Assembly (NCBI GenBank): GCA_963784675.1
Contig: CAWASE010000013.1
Coordinates: 310,001-374,000, forward strand
Source of the DNA: SCTD01 sp963784675
GTDB lineage: Bacteria > Actinomycetota > Actinomycetes > Mycobacteriales > SCTD01
Direction of reading: 5' to 3'
Length of the DNA stretch: 64,000 nucleotides
Made by a program: the position numbers and the translations under genes
The notes under the pieces: model-generated
What the model saw: only the letters and a program-made list of their open reading frames with translations
The model's database searches: none
Told to the model about the DNA's origin: nothing
In this document: positions 40,799 through 50,224 of the stretch, piece after piece
Layout of the letters: each line of letters starts with the position of its first letter
Position numbering within the stretch: the stretch's first letter is position 1

Positions 40799-43021
40799 TC
40801 AGGCCGTGCGGCGCCGACGCAGCAGCACCGCGCCGATCCCGACCCCGATCAACGGCAGCAGCACCGGCAGGGGCACCTCGGGCACGACCGGCTCGGGGGC
40901 GGCCGCCGCGAACGACGTGACGGCCGGGACCAGGGGCGTCACGACGTTCTGGCCGTACGCCAGCGCGACGTTCGTCGGCTGCGACATCGGCACGGCGTAG
41001 CGCGTCTGCTGGCCGACGATCTCGGTCGTCGCGAAAGGCAGGGTGGCGTTGTCGCTGTCGCCCGTGACGTAGAAGTGCACGCCGTGCTGACCGAACGCCG
41101 CCGCGAACGGCCGGCGCTTCCACAGCGGCAGCGTCGTGTCGTTCGGGGTGTCGCACTTCAGGTCGGCGTAGGTCAGCGTCGACGGCGCCCCGTGGGTCTT
41201 CCAGTAGGCGACGTAGGCGTCCTTGACCTGCTGGCTGGTGCCGTTCTCGCCGGGCAACGGGCGAGGGATCGCCTTGTCACCGGTGCCGTCGTCCAGGCAG
41301 GCGTCGTCGCGGTAGTAGGGCACGGCCGTGGCGTTCGCGACGGTGGTCGCGCTGGTGAACTCGAAGGTGTAGACCAGCCCGCCGGAGCCGTCGCGGCCGG
41401 CGACCTGCTCGGGGCTGTCGACCGCGCTCGGTGAGGAGAGCGTGGGGTCGGGCGTGTCGCTGAAGGCGGGCTGGCCGGCGACCTTGTCGACGTTGCCGAC
41501 CGTCTCGTCGTTCACCCCGTCGACGGGCGAGCAGGTGGGCCGCACGAGCGTGTAGTAGCAGGCCGCGACGTCGGGGTCGTAGGACCAGCTGGTGTAGAGC
41601 CCGTCCGCCGGGATCGGGTGCACGCGGACGTGGAACAGGTTGACGTCGGCGTCGCGGTAGTAGATCTCGGTCTTGGTGACGTTGGTGCCCGAGTCGGCGC
41701 CCCAGACCTCGCGGATCGCCCGGACGGGACCGGACCGCCAGCCGAGCAGCCCGGCGTTGGCTTCCCAGTTGACCTGCTCGTCCTCGAAGCCGACGAGGCT
41801 GACCTCGCTGTCAGGCGACTGCTGGAACGCCCGGCCCTTGAAGCGGGCGACGAGCGAGGGCGCGTAGTCGCCAGGGCTGTTCGGACGCGCGACCTGGTAT
41901 CCGCGCACCATCCAGCGGCCGGACGCGGTGGCCCGGTAGACGGGCGTGCTGACCTGCCAGGAGTCGCGGGGGAAGCGGTCGGTCGAGGCCCGCGGGCTGC
42001 TCACCGGGGAGCTCAGGCCGGGTCCGGTGTCGCAGACGGTGCCGAGCAGGTTCGGGCCGTAGTTGGTGTTGGACGAGCCGAGCTGCTCGGTGGAACCCTT
42101 GGGGAAGCTGTTGCGGTCGATCCAGGTGTCGGCGCCGTCCGGCCGCACGGCCTGCACGTGGCCGGTGGCGTAGGTGAACGTCGTGCCGCCCGCCTGGGTG
42201 AACAGGTACACGAAACCGGTCGGGCCGGCTCCCGCAGGATCGGCCAGGGCCACCATCCGGCCGCTGCCCGCGTCGGTGCCGGAGGGCGCAGGGGTGTTGG
42301 TCGGCGCCTGCACACCGGCGTCGCCGGCCCGGAACGCGATCTCGTCGTCGTCGTCCAGGGTGGGGACCGGATCGCCCATCGCGCCGAGGAAGTCCTGACG
42401 CGTCTCGCCGGCCCCCGGGGTGATGAGCGGGCTGTCGAGCTCGTCGGCGCGGGGGTAGCGCGCCTCGCAGCCGCCGGCAACCTTCTTCCAGGCCTCTTCG
42501 CCGACGCTGTGGGCGTCCGGCTTCCAGGCGTAGGTCAGCTCGGTGTCGGTGCCGGAGTAGGGGCTGAAGGTCGACCGGCCGTTGGCGAGGAAGTTCGGGA
42601 ACCGCTGGTCGACCTGTACCGCGATGGAGGTCCACCGCGTGCCGTCCCAGCGGTAGGCCGCGACGCGGTCGGGGTCGACGCCGGTCTGCAGGGCAGCGGG
42701 CGGCACGGTGAGCCTGCCGTTGTGCGTGCTGCGGATGCCGTCGGCGCCCGGCACGGGCACCCCGCTGTCCGGCGCTCCGGCGCTGCCGTTGCTGACGCCG
42801 CTCGGGTAGGCCGCCGCCACCCCGGTCGCTGCCGGCCCGGACCAGCCGGCGATCTGGCTGCCGGTGAGCACGACCGGCGCTGCGGCGCGCGCGCCGGTGA
42901 TCGTGCCGGCCGAGGCCGGCGGTGGCACCGTCGGCGAGGTCTGCGCGAGGGCTGGTCCGGCGGGCAGCAGCACGCCCGGGAGCAGCAGGAACGGGGTGAG
43001 CAGCCGGCCGGTGCGTTGCAT
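40799..43021 (-). CDS. Large secreted, C-terminally anchored protein of unknown function
   Basis: A 740-residue exported protein. The signal peptide is RLLTPFLLLPGVLLPAGPAL, with AxA cleavage near ALA-QTSP. The mature part is rich in Asp/Gly/Thr/Pro and aromatic residues and looks like an extracellular beta-rich domain. Examples are GVDPDRVAAYRWDGTRWTSI, PTLDDDDEIAFRAGDAG and the Cys-containing DPDVAACYYTLVRPTCSPVD. The C-terminus has a Pro-rich spacer, a membrane helix VPLPVLLPLIGVGIGAVLLR and RRRRTA, a wall/membrane anchor without LPXTG. No enzyme family is recognised. It is divergent from padR, with a palindromic operator between the two, so it may be under PadR control. Confidence 0.8.
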   Translation of the reverse strand: MQRTGRLLTPFLLLPGVLLPAGPALAQTSPTVPPPASAGTITGARAAAPVVLTGSQIAGWSGPAATGVAAAYPSGVSNGSAGAPDSGVPVPGADGIRSTHNGRLTVPPAALQTGVDPDRVAAYRWDGTRWTSIAVQVDQRFPNFLANGRSTFSPYSGTDTELTYAWKPDAHSVGEEAWKKVAGGCEARYPRADELDSPLITPGAGETRQDFLGAMGDPVPTLDDDDEIAFRAGDAGVQAPTNTPAPSGTDAGSGRMVALADPAGAGPTGFVYLFTQAGGTTFTYATGHVQAVRPDGADTWIDRNSFPKGSTEQLGSSNTNYGPNLLGTVCDTGPGLSSPVSSPRASTDRFPRDSWQVSTPVYRATASGRWMVRGYQVARPNSPGDYAPSLVARFKGRAFQQSPDSEVSLVGFEDEQVNWEANAGLLGWRSGPVRAIREVWGADSGTNVTKTEIYYRDADVNLFHVRVHPIPADGLYTSWSYDPDVAACYYTLVRPTCSPVDGVNDETVGNVDKVAGQPAFSDTPDPTLSSPSAVDSPEQVAGRDGSGGLVYTFEFTSATTVANATAVPYYRDDACLDDGTGDKAIPRPLPGENGTSQQVKDAYVAYWKTHGAPSTLTYADLKCDTPNDTTLPLWKRRPFAAAFGQHGVHFYVTGDSDNATLPFATTEIVGQQTRYAVPMSQPTNVALAYGQNVVTPLVPAVTSFAAAAPEPVVPEVPLPVLLPLIGVGIGAVLLRRRRTA

Positions 43022-43091
43022 GCCCCGTGTTTCGACAGCGGCACACCGTTCTCCTGCCGCTCGAGCGCTCAGGGCTTGACCGCCCCGTCAA

Positions 43092-43113
43092 TACCCGGTA
43101 TGCATACCGGGTA
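43092..43113. promoter_or_regulatory. Perfect 22-bp palindrome, probable PadR operator
   Basis: The half-site TACCCGGTATG meets its exact reverse complement without spacer. A further copy of the 10-mer ATACCCGGTA, present in the palindrome at 43091-43100, occurs at 43123-43132, 32 bp away (about three helical turns). The block lies between the divergent secreted-protein gene (start 43021) and padR (start 43149), just before the padR ribosome-binding site, as expected for autorepression. Confidence 0.8.
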
Positions 43114-43148
43114 CCCACCCGCATACCCGGTAGGCAAAGGAGGTCGAG

Positions 43149-43672
43149 ATGTCCGTCAAGCACGGGCTGCTGGCCCTGCTCTCCGACGGTCCCCGCTACG
43201 GCTACGAGCTCAAGGCCGGCTTCGAGGCACGGACGGGCGACGCCTGGCCGCTGAACGTCGGGCAGGTCTACACGACGCTCGGACGCCTGGAGCGCGACGG
43301 GCTCGTCAGCCGCGACGGCGAGGACGCCGACGGGCACGTGCACTACCGGCTCACCGGTCCTGGCGAGCGCGAGCTGGCCGACTGGTGGACCACCGCCGTC
43401 GAACGGGAGACGCCGGCGCGCGACGAGATCGCGATCAAGATCGCGCTCGCCGTCGGTCTGGCCGGTGTCGACGCGCACGAGGTGCTGCAGCGTCAGCGCA
43501 CCGCGTCGCTGCGCGCCCTGCAGACCCACAACCGCCGTCAGCGGGCGCTGCCGCCCGGTGACACCGCTGCCCTGCTCGTCCTGGACGCGCTCACCTTTGC
43601 CGCCGAGGCCGAGATCCGCTGGCTCGACCACTGCGAGGCCCGCCTGGTGCGGTCCCGGAACGGAGCGCACCG

Positions 43673-43676
<4 letters not shown>
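43149..43676 (+). CDS. PadR-family transcriptional regulator
   Basis: A 175-residue PadR protein. The winged helix has the family pattern KHGLLALLSDGPRYGYELKA, VGQVYTTLGRLERDGLVSRD and HVHYRLTGPGERELADWW. A C-terminal helical dimerisation domain (about 90-170) places it in the longer PadR-s2-like group. The start has a near-perfect ribosome-binding site, AAAGGAGGT, 7 nt upstream of ATG 43149. The stop overlaps the ABC ATPase ATG by 4 bp; PadR proteins often repress linked ABC exporters in response to their substrates. A palindromic operator lies directly upstream. Confidence 0.94.
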
Positions 43677-44379
<703 letters not shown>

Positions 44380-44383
<4 letters not shown>

Positions 44384-47037
44384 GCACCACCTGGCGGCCG
44401 GCGCTGCGGATCGCCCGGCGCGAGCTGCTGCGGTCCCGCGGACGCACCCTGCTGGTGCTGCTCATGGTGCTGCTGCCGGTGACGGCCGTGGTGGCCCTGG
44501 ACACGCTGCTGCGCACGGCCGACGTCAGTGTCCGGGAGTCGCTGCCCACCACGCTCGGCGGCGCGTCCGCCCGGATCGACGCCGAGAGCAGCAGCCGGGT
44601 CGCGCAGAACGCCGACCTGACGAGCAACCTCTTCACCAGCGGCGACCCGGTCGGTGCGCCGCCGCTCGGCCCCGCCACGATCCAGGCCCTGCTGCCGGCC
44701 GGCAGCAGGGTGCACGAGGTGCGACGGGCCCGGAACCAGCCGCCGGTGACGCTGCAAGGCCGCCGCGTCCGCGCCGACCAGGTGGCCGTCGACCTCGACC
44801 GGGGCGCGGTCGGTCCGTACGCCCTGGTGTCCGGCCGCGCTCCACGCAGCGCCACCGAGGTGGCCGTCTCGCCCGACCTGGCCGCCCGCGGCGCCGTCAT
44901 CGGCGCCCGGCTGGGTGCGGGCGGCGACGACGTCCGCACCGTGACGGGGATCGCGACGGTGCGCAGCGACGGCGACCGCACGGTCGTCCTCGCGCCCCTG
45001 TCGTTCCTGCCCGCGGGCACGACGGCGCAGGTGAGCTACTACGTCGACGGGCCGCCGGTCGACTGGGCGACCGTGCAGGCGTTGAACGACCGCGGCGCCC
45101 TCGTGCTCTCCCGGAGCGTGGTCGTGGACCCGCCGGCCAGCGACCGCGTCGCCGCCGAGGTGCGGGACGGCAGCGACCGGACCGTCGAGTACCAGGTGAT
45201 CTCGATCGTGGCGGTGATGGCCGTGCTGCAGGTGGTGCTGCTCGCCGGCCCCGCCTTCGCCATCTCCGGGCGACGGCAGCGGCGAGCGCTGGCCCTGCTG
45301 GCAGCCGGGGGCGGCGAGCCCCGGCACGTGCGTCGGGTCGTGCTGGCGCAGGGCGTCTGGGTCGGCGGCGCTGCGGCGCTGCTCGGGGGGCCGCTCGGGG
45401 TGCTGGCCGCGTCGGCGGCCCGACCGCTGCTGGCCAGCCGGCTGGACGCCCGGTTCGGTCCGTTCGAGGTCTCGCTGCGCGACGTCGTCCTGCTGTGCCT
45501 GCTCGGGGCGGCGACGGCGGTGCTGGCCGCGCTGTTCCCCGCCGTCGCGTCCTCGCGCGAGAGCGTGCTGGCCGGGCTCCGCAGCCGCCGGACGACGCCG
45601 GCCGGGGCGGCCCGTCCGGCCACCGCCGGGCTCCTGCTGCTGGTGGTGGGCGTCCTGCTCACGGCGTCGAGCGTCGACGACACGGTCGGCGTCGCGGCAG
45701 CGGCCATCCCCACCGTCCTCGGCGTGGTGCTGCTCGCGCCGGCGGCGCTGTCGCTGCTGGGTCGCCTCGCCACCCGCCTGCCGCTGCCGCTGCGCTTCGC
45801 GGTGCGCGACACCGACCGGCAGCGCGGACGCACGGCGCCGGCGGTCGCGGCGGTCACCGCCGTCGTCGCGAGCGCGGTCGCGCTCGGGATCGGCTCGGCG
45901 AGCGACGCCGAGCAGGGTCGGCGCGAGTACACGCCCAGCGGGCCGACGGGGCTCGCCGTCGTCAGCGCGGACTCGTTCACCGCCGGCCCTGGTCCTGACT
46001 GGACAGCCCTGCGGTCGACGGCCCGGACCGCGCTGCCGCAGGCCCGGGTCACCGCCGTCACCGGGTTGACCGTGCCGCTGTCGGAGGACGGCGCCACGAG
46101 CATCGCGATCGTGGCGTGCCGCCTCGCCGACTCCGGCTGTGGCCTCGCCCAGGACGGCTACTCCGGCGCCTTCAACACCGACGTCCTGGTGGGCCCGGCG
46201 CCGCTGGACCTCACGGCCGGGCAGTTCACCGGGGCCGACGTCGCCGCGGCCCGGGCGGTGCTGTCGCGCGGCGGGGTCGCGCTGGTGGGGGCCGACGTCA
46301 TGGCCGGGCAGCAGATCGAGCTCCGTCGGCAGCAGTACGCGCAGGCTCCGGACGGCAGCGAGCGCGTCACGGTGCTCGCCCGGCAGACCGTCGAGGCGGT
46401 CCCGCTGCCGCTGACGGCTCGCACGGGTTCTGCGGCCTTCCGGATGCTGCTCGCGCCGACGGTCGCCGAGGCCCTCGGCACTCCTACGACCGTCGGGCTG
46501 GCCGTCGGACCCTCCCTCGACCGCGCGCAGGAGCAGACGCTGACCGAGGCCCTCGGCGCCGTCGACGAGCTGGTGTACGTCCGGGTCGAGCGCGGCTACC
46601 GCGGCCCGGCCGACAGCACCGTGCTGCTCGTCCTGATCGCCGTCACCGCGCTGCTCGTCCTGGGCGGGACGCTCGCCGCGACCTCGCTGGCGCTGTCGGA
46701 GGCCCGACCCGACCTGCGCACGCTGGGTCAGGTCGGTGCCCGACCGAGGACGCGCCGCACCGTCGCGGCGTCGTACGCGCTCGTGCTGAGCCTGGTCGGC
46801 GTGGTCCTGGGCATCGCCGCCGGGGCGGTCCCCGGGGTCGGCGCCGCCGTCTCGCTGACCCGCTCGGGGTACGGCGTCGGGACGGGCCGGTTCGCAGGAG
46901 CAGCGGGCGGCGGATCGGTCCTCGTCGTCCCGTGGCAGCTGGTGCTGGCTCTGCTGGTGGTGCTGCCGCTGCTGGCCGCGGGGCTGGCCGCGGCGGTCAG
47001 CGGGCGGGGCGCGGGCGTCCGTCGGGAGCTCGCGTGA
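44380..47037 (+). CDS. FtsX-like ABC permease, large
   Basis: An 885-residue permease. The N-terminal helix is RTLLVLLMVLLPVTAVVAL, followed by an extracellular domain of about 230 residues. Then come the first FtsX core (VISIVAVMAVLQVVLLAGPAF; the RRQRRALALLAAGGGEPRHV cytoplasmic signature), a second extracellular domain (about 530-720, with two Cys in CRLADSGCGL) and the second FtsX core (VLLVLIAVTALLVLGGTLAA). This double architecture fits bacitracin/BceB-unlike actinobacterial exporters of unknown substrate. It starts at GTG 44380, overlapping the ATPase stop. Its regulator PadR is first in the operon. Confidence 0.9.
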
Positions 47038-47156
47038 CGCCGACCGCCCGGCGGCGCGCGGTGCAGACGGCGGCCCGGCGACGGTTGCTGGACCTGGCCT
47101 GCCGGCGGGTCGAGCGGTCCGTACCCCTGCCCGCGCGGTCGGCGACGCGCGGCTGA
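47034..47156 (+). CDS. Possible very small basic protein after the permease
   Basis: A 40-codon frame from GTG 47034, overlapping the permease stop by 4 bp: TPTARRRAVQTAARRRLLDL, then ACRRVERSVPLPARSATRG. It is Arg-rich and could be a small amphipathic peptide or just an open frame in GC-rich DNA. Only the GTGA overlap, as seen throughout this operon, speaks for it. Confidence 0.25.
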   Translation: MTPTARRRAVQTAARRRLLDLACRRVERSVPLPARSATRG

Positions 47157-47166
47157 GCAGCCGCGC

Positions 47167-48150
47167 TCACCAGCGGTGGTGGACCAGCGGGCGCACGCGG
47201 GCGTCGTAGATCTGCCGCAGCGCCTCGAGCTCGTGCTCGTCCAACGGGTCGAGCGTGGCGGCCGCCGCGTTGCCCTGGACCTGCTCGGCGTCGCGTGCGC
47301 CGGGGATGACGGTGGTGACGCCGGGCTGGTCCAGGAGCCAGCGCAGCGCCACCTGCGCGGTCGGCCGGTCGCCGGCCAGGGTCCGCACCTCCCGGGAAGC
47401 GGCGACGCCGACGTCGAAGGGCACCCCCGCGAACGTCTCACCGACGTCGAAGGCCTCGCCGTGCCGGTTGTAGCTGCGGTGGTCGTCGGCGGCGAAGGTC
47501 GTCGTCACGTCGTAGCGACCGGACAGCAGCCCGCTCGCCAGCGGCACGCGGGCGAGGACGGCGACCCCGGCGGCAGCGGCGGCGGGCAGCACCTGCTCGA
47601 GCGGCTTGCGACGCAGCACGTTGAGCACGATCTGCACGCTGGCGACGCCGGGTCGGGACAGCGCAGCGAGCGCCTCGTCGCACGTCTCCACCGAGACCCC
47701 GTAGGCCGCCACCCGCTGCTCGGCGACGAGCTGGTCGAGCGCGTCGTAGACCCGGTCGTCCGCGAGGACGGGAGTCGGCGGGCAGTGCAGCTGCACCAGG
47801 TCCAGCACCTCGACCTGCAGGTTGCGGCGGCTCCGGTCCACCCACCCCCGGAAGGCCTCCAGCGTGAACGCCTCAGGCACGTGCGGGTCGGCCCGGCGCC
47901 CCATCTTGGTGGCGACGGTGACGCCGTCCCGTCCCCGCTCGGCCAGCACGGAGCCGATGATCCGCTCGCTGCGGCCGTCGCCGTAGACGTCGGCGGTGTC
48001 CAGGAAAGTGACCCCGGCGTCCAGGGCCGCGTGCAGCACCGCCGCGGCGTCGGCCTCGCTCACCTCACCCCAGTCCGCGCCCAGCTGCCAGCAGCCCAGC
48101 CCCACGACGGACACGTCTCGCCCCGTCGGGCCGAGCCTCCTGCGCTGCAC
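47167..48150 (-). CDS. Aldo/keto reductase
   Basis: A 327-residue NADPH-dependent oxidoreductase. It has the family start GPTGRDVSVVGLGCWQLGAD, catalytic Asp/Tyr in FLDTADVYGDGRSERIIG, Lys in VTVATKMGRR and His in DLVQLHCPP. It also has NVLRRKPLEQVLPAAAA and the cofactor-binding end LLDQPGVTTVIPGARDAEQV. The start is GTG 48150 with AGAGGAAC 6-10 nt upstream. It is the last gene of the minus-strand sugar module, separated from the Gfo/Idh gene by a pentanucleotide repeat. A sugar or inositol derivative is a reasonable substrate by context. Confidence 0.92.
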   Translation of the reverse strand: MQRRRLGPTGRDVSVVGLGCWQLGADWGEVSEADAAAVLHAALDAGVTFLDTADVYGDGRSERIIGSVLAERGRDGVTVATKMGRRADPHVPEAFTLEAFRGWVDRSRRNLQVEVLDLVQLHCPPTPVLADDRVYDALDQLVAEQRVAAYGVSVETCDEALAALSRPGVASVQIVLNVLRRKPLEQVLPAAAAAGVAVLARVPLASGLLSGRYDVTTTFAADDHRSYNRHGEAFDVGETFAGVPFDVGVAASREVRTLAGDRPTAQVALRWLLDQPGVTTVIPGARDAEQVQGNAAAATLDPLDEHELEALRQIYDARVRPLVHHRW

Positions 48151-48177
48151 GGCCGTTCCTCTCGTCGACGTGCTGGT

Positions 48178-48217
48178 CTGACCTGACCTGATCTGACCTG
48201 ACCTGACCTGACCAGCC
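48178..48217. repeat. Pentanucleotide repeat (CTGAC)8
   Basis: Eight tandem CTGAC units (the third is CTGAT) fill the space between the Gfo/Idh stop and the ribosome-binding site of the aldo/keto reductase gene. The unit is 5 bp, so slippage would change leader length rather than a coding frame. Confidence 0.9.
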
Positions 48218-48221
48218 CGCC

Positions 48222-49262
48222 CTACCCGCCGGCCGGTCGCACGACCGCACCGGTGCGGACCGACTCGCGAGCGGCCTCCAGCACGGCCAGGACCGGCAGC
48301 GCCTCGGCGGCCGGCACCGGCAGCGGCGTGCCCCCGCGCAGCGCCGCGGCCACGGCGCGGTAGTAGGCCGGCCAGTCGCCGGGCTCGCTCGGCTCGGGGC
48401 GGCCGCCGTCGACCGTCCAACGCCTGCCGTCCGGTTCGACGACCGGCACGTCGGCCCGTCCGCCGGCGCGCAGGGCGTCCTCCTGGCCGTCGAGGTCGTC
48501 CTTGCTCCAGCCGCCGAGGCTGCCCTGCAGGACCAGCCTGGGTCCGGGCCAGGGCGAAGCCATCGAGGCCCACAGGTGCGAACGGGCGCCGCTGACGTGC
48601 AGCAGGGAGAGGAACACGTCGTCGTCGGCGCGGGCGCCAGCCCGCGTGGCGGCAATCTCGGCGTAGACCGAGGCGACCGGCCCGAGCAGGTGCAGCGCCT
48701 GGTCCACGACGTGCGTGCCGAGGTCGAGCAGCACCCCGCCGCCCGCCGCGGCGTCCTCGCGCCACCGCTGGTGCACCTCGGGACGGAAGCGGGTGAAGCG
48801 CGACTCCAGCCGGTGGACCTCGCCGAGGCTGCCTTGGCGCAGCAACCGGTCGGCGGTGCGGGTGTCGCTGTCCCAGCGTCGGTTGTGGAACACCCCGAGC
48901 GGCACCTGCAGGGCAGCGGCCTCCCGGACCAGGGCGTCGGCGTCGGCGCGGGACAGGGCCAGCGGCTTGTCGACGATCGTGGGCTTGCCGCGCTCCAGCG
49001 CCGCCTGCGCCAGCGGGACGTGAGCCAGGTTCCCGGTCGCGACGACGACCACGTCGAACGCGTCGGCGTCGGCCCACAGCGACGTGGCGTCGTCGACCAG
49101 GCGAGCCTCCGGGACGTCGGCGGCAGCCTGGGCCCGGCGGGCGGGGTCTGCGGTGACGACGTGGGTGAGGACCAGACCCGGCTCGGCCGCGAGCAGCGGA
49201 CGGTGGATCACCCGGCCGGCCAGCCCGTAGCCGAGCAGGGCGACGCGCAACGGCGGGCTCAC
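48222..49262 (-). CDS. Gfo/Idh/MocA-family oxidoreductase (346 residues)
   Basis: NAD(P)-dependent sugar/polyol dehydrogenase of the glucose-fructose oxidoreductase family. The Rossmann motif is VALLGYGLAGRVIHRPLL. The usual EKP is DKP here (TIVDKPLAL), which is tolerated in part of the family. GVFHNRRWDSDTRTADRLLR and the catalytic-His region GGVLLDLGTHVVDQALHLLG follow. It resembles YdgJ-like proteins. The start GTG 49262 overlaps the stop of the next Gfo/Idh gene by 4 bp. Part of the sugar ABC operon. Confidence 0.92.
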   Translation of the reverse strand: MSPPLRVALLGYGLAGRVIHRPLLAAEPGLVLTHVVTADPARRAQAAADVPEARLVDDATSLWADADAFDVVVVATGNLAHVPLAQAALERGKPTIVDKPLALSRADADALVREAAALQVPLGVFHNRRWDSDTRTADRLLRQGSLGEVHRLESRFTRFRPEVHQRWREDAAAGGGVLLDLGTHVVDQALHLLGPVASVYAEIAATRAGARADDDVFLSLLHVSGARSHLWASMASPWPGPRLVLQGSLGGWSKDDLDGQEDALRAGGRADVPVVEPDGRRWTVDGGRPEPSEPGDWPAYYRAVAAALRGGTPLPVPAAEALPVLAVLEAARESVRTGAVVRPAGG

Positions 49263-50224
49263 GCCGGTGCGCCCAGCGACCGCAGGCAGGTGTCGAGCAC
49301 GCGCATCGTGGCGACCGTCTCGGCGAGCGGCATGAGCGGGCTCTCGCCCAGACCCGCGGCGACGCAGCGGGCGACCTCCTCGAGCTCGCCGACGAAACCC
49401 GCGGTGCGCTGGCCCAGCTCGAAGCGCTCGTCCCCGCCCGCACGTCGCAGCAGCAGGCTCTGCGGCGCGTAGAACGACGGCCCGAGCTCGGCCGAGCCGT
49501 CGCGACCGACCACCAGCGCCCGGCCCGGCAGCGCGGCCGTCAGCGAGACGTCGAGCAGCGCGGTCGCCCCGCCGGCACACGACAGGACGGTGGTGCTCGA
49601 CGCGTCGACGCCGGTGCCCGCCAGCGTGCCGACCACCGAGACCGTGTGCGGGTCGCCCAGCAGCGAGCGGGCGAAGTCGACGGTGTAGACGCCGAGGTCC
49701 AGCAGCGCCCCGCCGCCCAGCGCCGGTGACCAGAGCCGGGCGTCGGGGACATAGGGGGCGGCGAAGCCGATCGAGGCCTGCACCGACCGCAGCGGTCCCA
49801 GCCCGCCCGCCCTGACGACCGCCTGCAGGCGCTGCACCAGCGGGTTGAAGCGCGTCCACATCGCCTCCATCAGGAAGGAGCCGGTCTCGACGGCCACCGC
49901 GGCCAGGTGCTCGGTCGCTGCCAGCGAGGCCGTCAGCGGCTTCTCGCACAGCACCGCCAGGCCGGCCCGCAGCGCCGGCTCGACCACGGCGGCGTGCTGC
50001 GCGTGGGGGGTGGCGACGTACACCGCCTGCACGCCGGCGTCCGCCAGCAGCCCGGCGATCGACCCGTAGGAGCGGACGGCCCCGAGGTCGGCGGCCAGCG
50101 CCGCGGCCCGGCCGGCGTCCCGCGAACCGACGGCGACGACCTCCATGTCGGGATGGGCGGCGATGACGCCCCCGACGGTGCGGGCGATGCGGCCGGTCGC
50201 CGCGATCCCCCAGCGCAGCGTCAC
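49259..50224 (-). CDS. Gfo/Idh/MocA-family oxidoreductase (321 residues)
   Basis: Second NAD(P)-dependent dehydrogenase of the same superfamily. It has LRWGIAATGRIARTVGGVIA (Rossmann GxATGRI), VAVGSRDAGRAAALAADLGA and the EKP motif in AVLCEKPLTASLAATEHLA. SFLMEAMWTRFNPLVQRLQ and GGALLDLGVYTVDFARSLLG are typical of trans-1,2-dihydrobenzenediol / xylose dehydrogenase-like members. It starts at GTG 50224, overlapping the ROK gene stop, and its own stop overlaps the following Gfo/Idh start. Two non-identical dehydrogenases side by side suggest successive or alternative oxidations of the imported sugar. Confidence 0.92.
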   Translation of the reverse strand: MTLRWGIAATGRIARTVGGVIAAHPDMEVVAVGSRDAGRAAALAADLGAVRSYGSIAGLLADAGVQAVYVATPHAQHAAVVEPALRAGLAVLCEKPLTASLAATEHLAAVAVETGSFLMEAMWTRFNPLVQRLQAVVRAGGLGPLRSVQASIGFAAPYVPDARLWSPALGGGALLDLGVYTVDFARSLLGDPHTVSVVGTLAGTGVDASSTTVLSCAGGATALLDVSLTAALPGRALVVGRDGSAELGPSFYAPQSLLLRRAGGDERFELGQRTAGFVGELEEVARCVAAGLGESPLMPLAETVATMRVLDTCLRSLGAPA

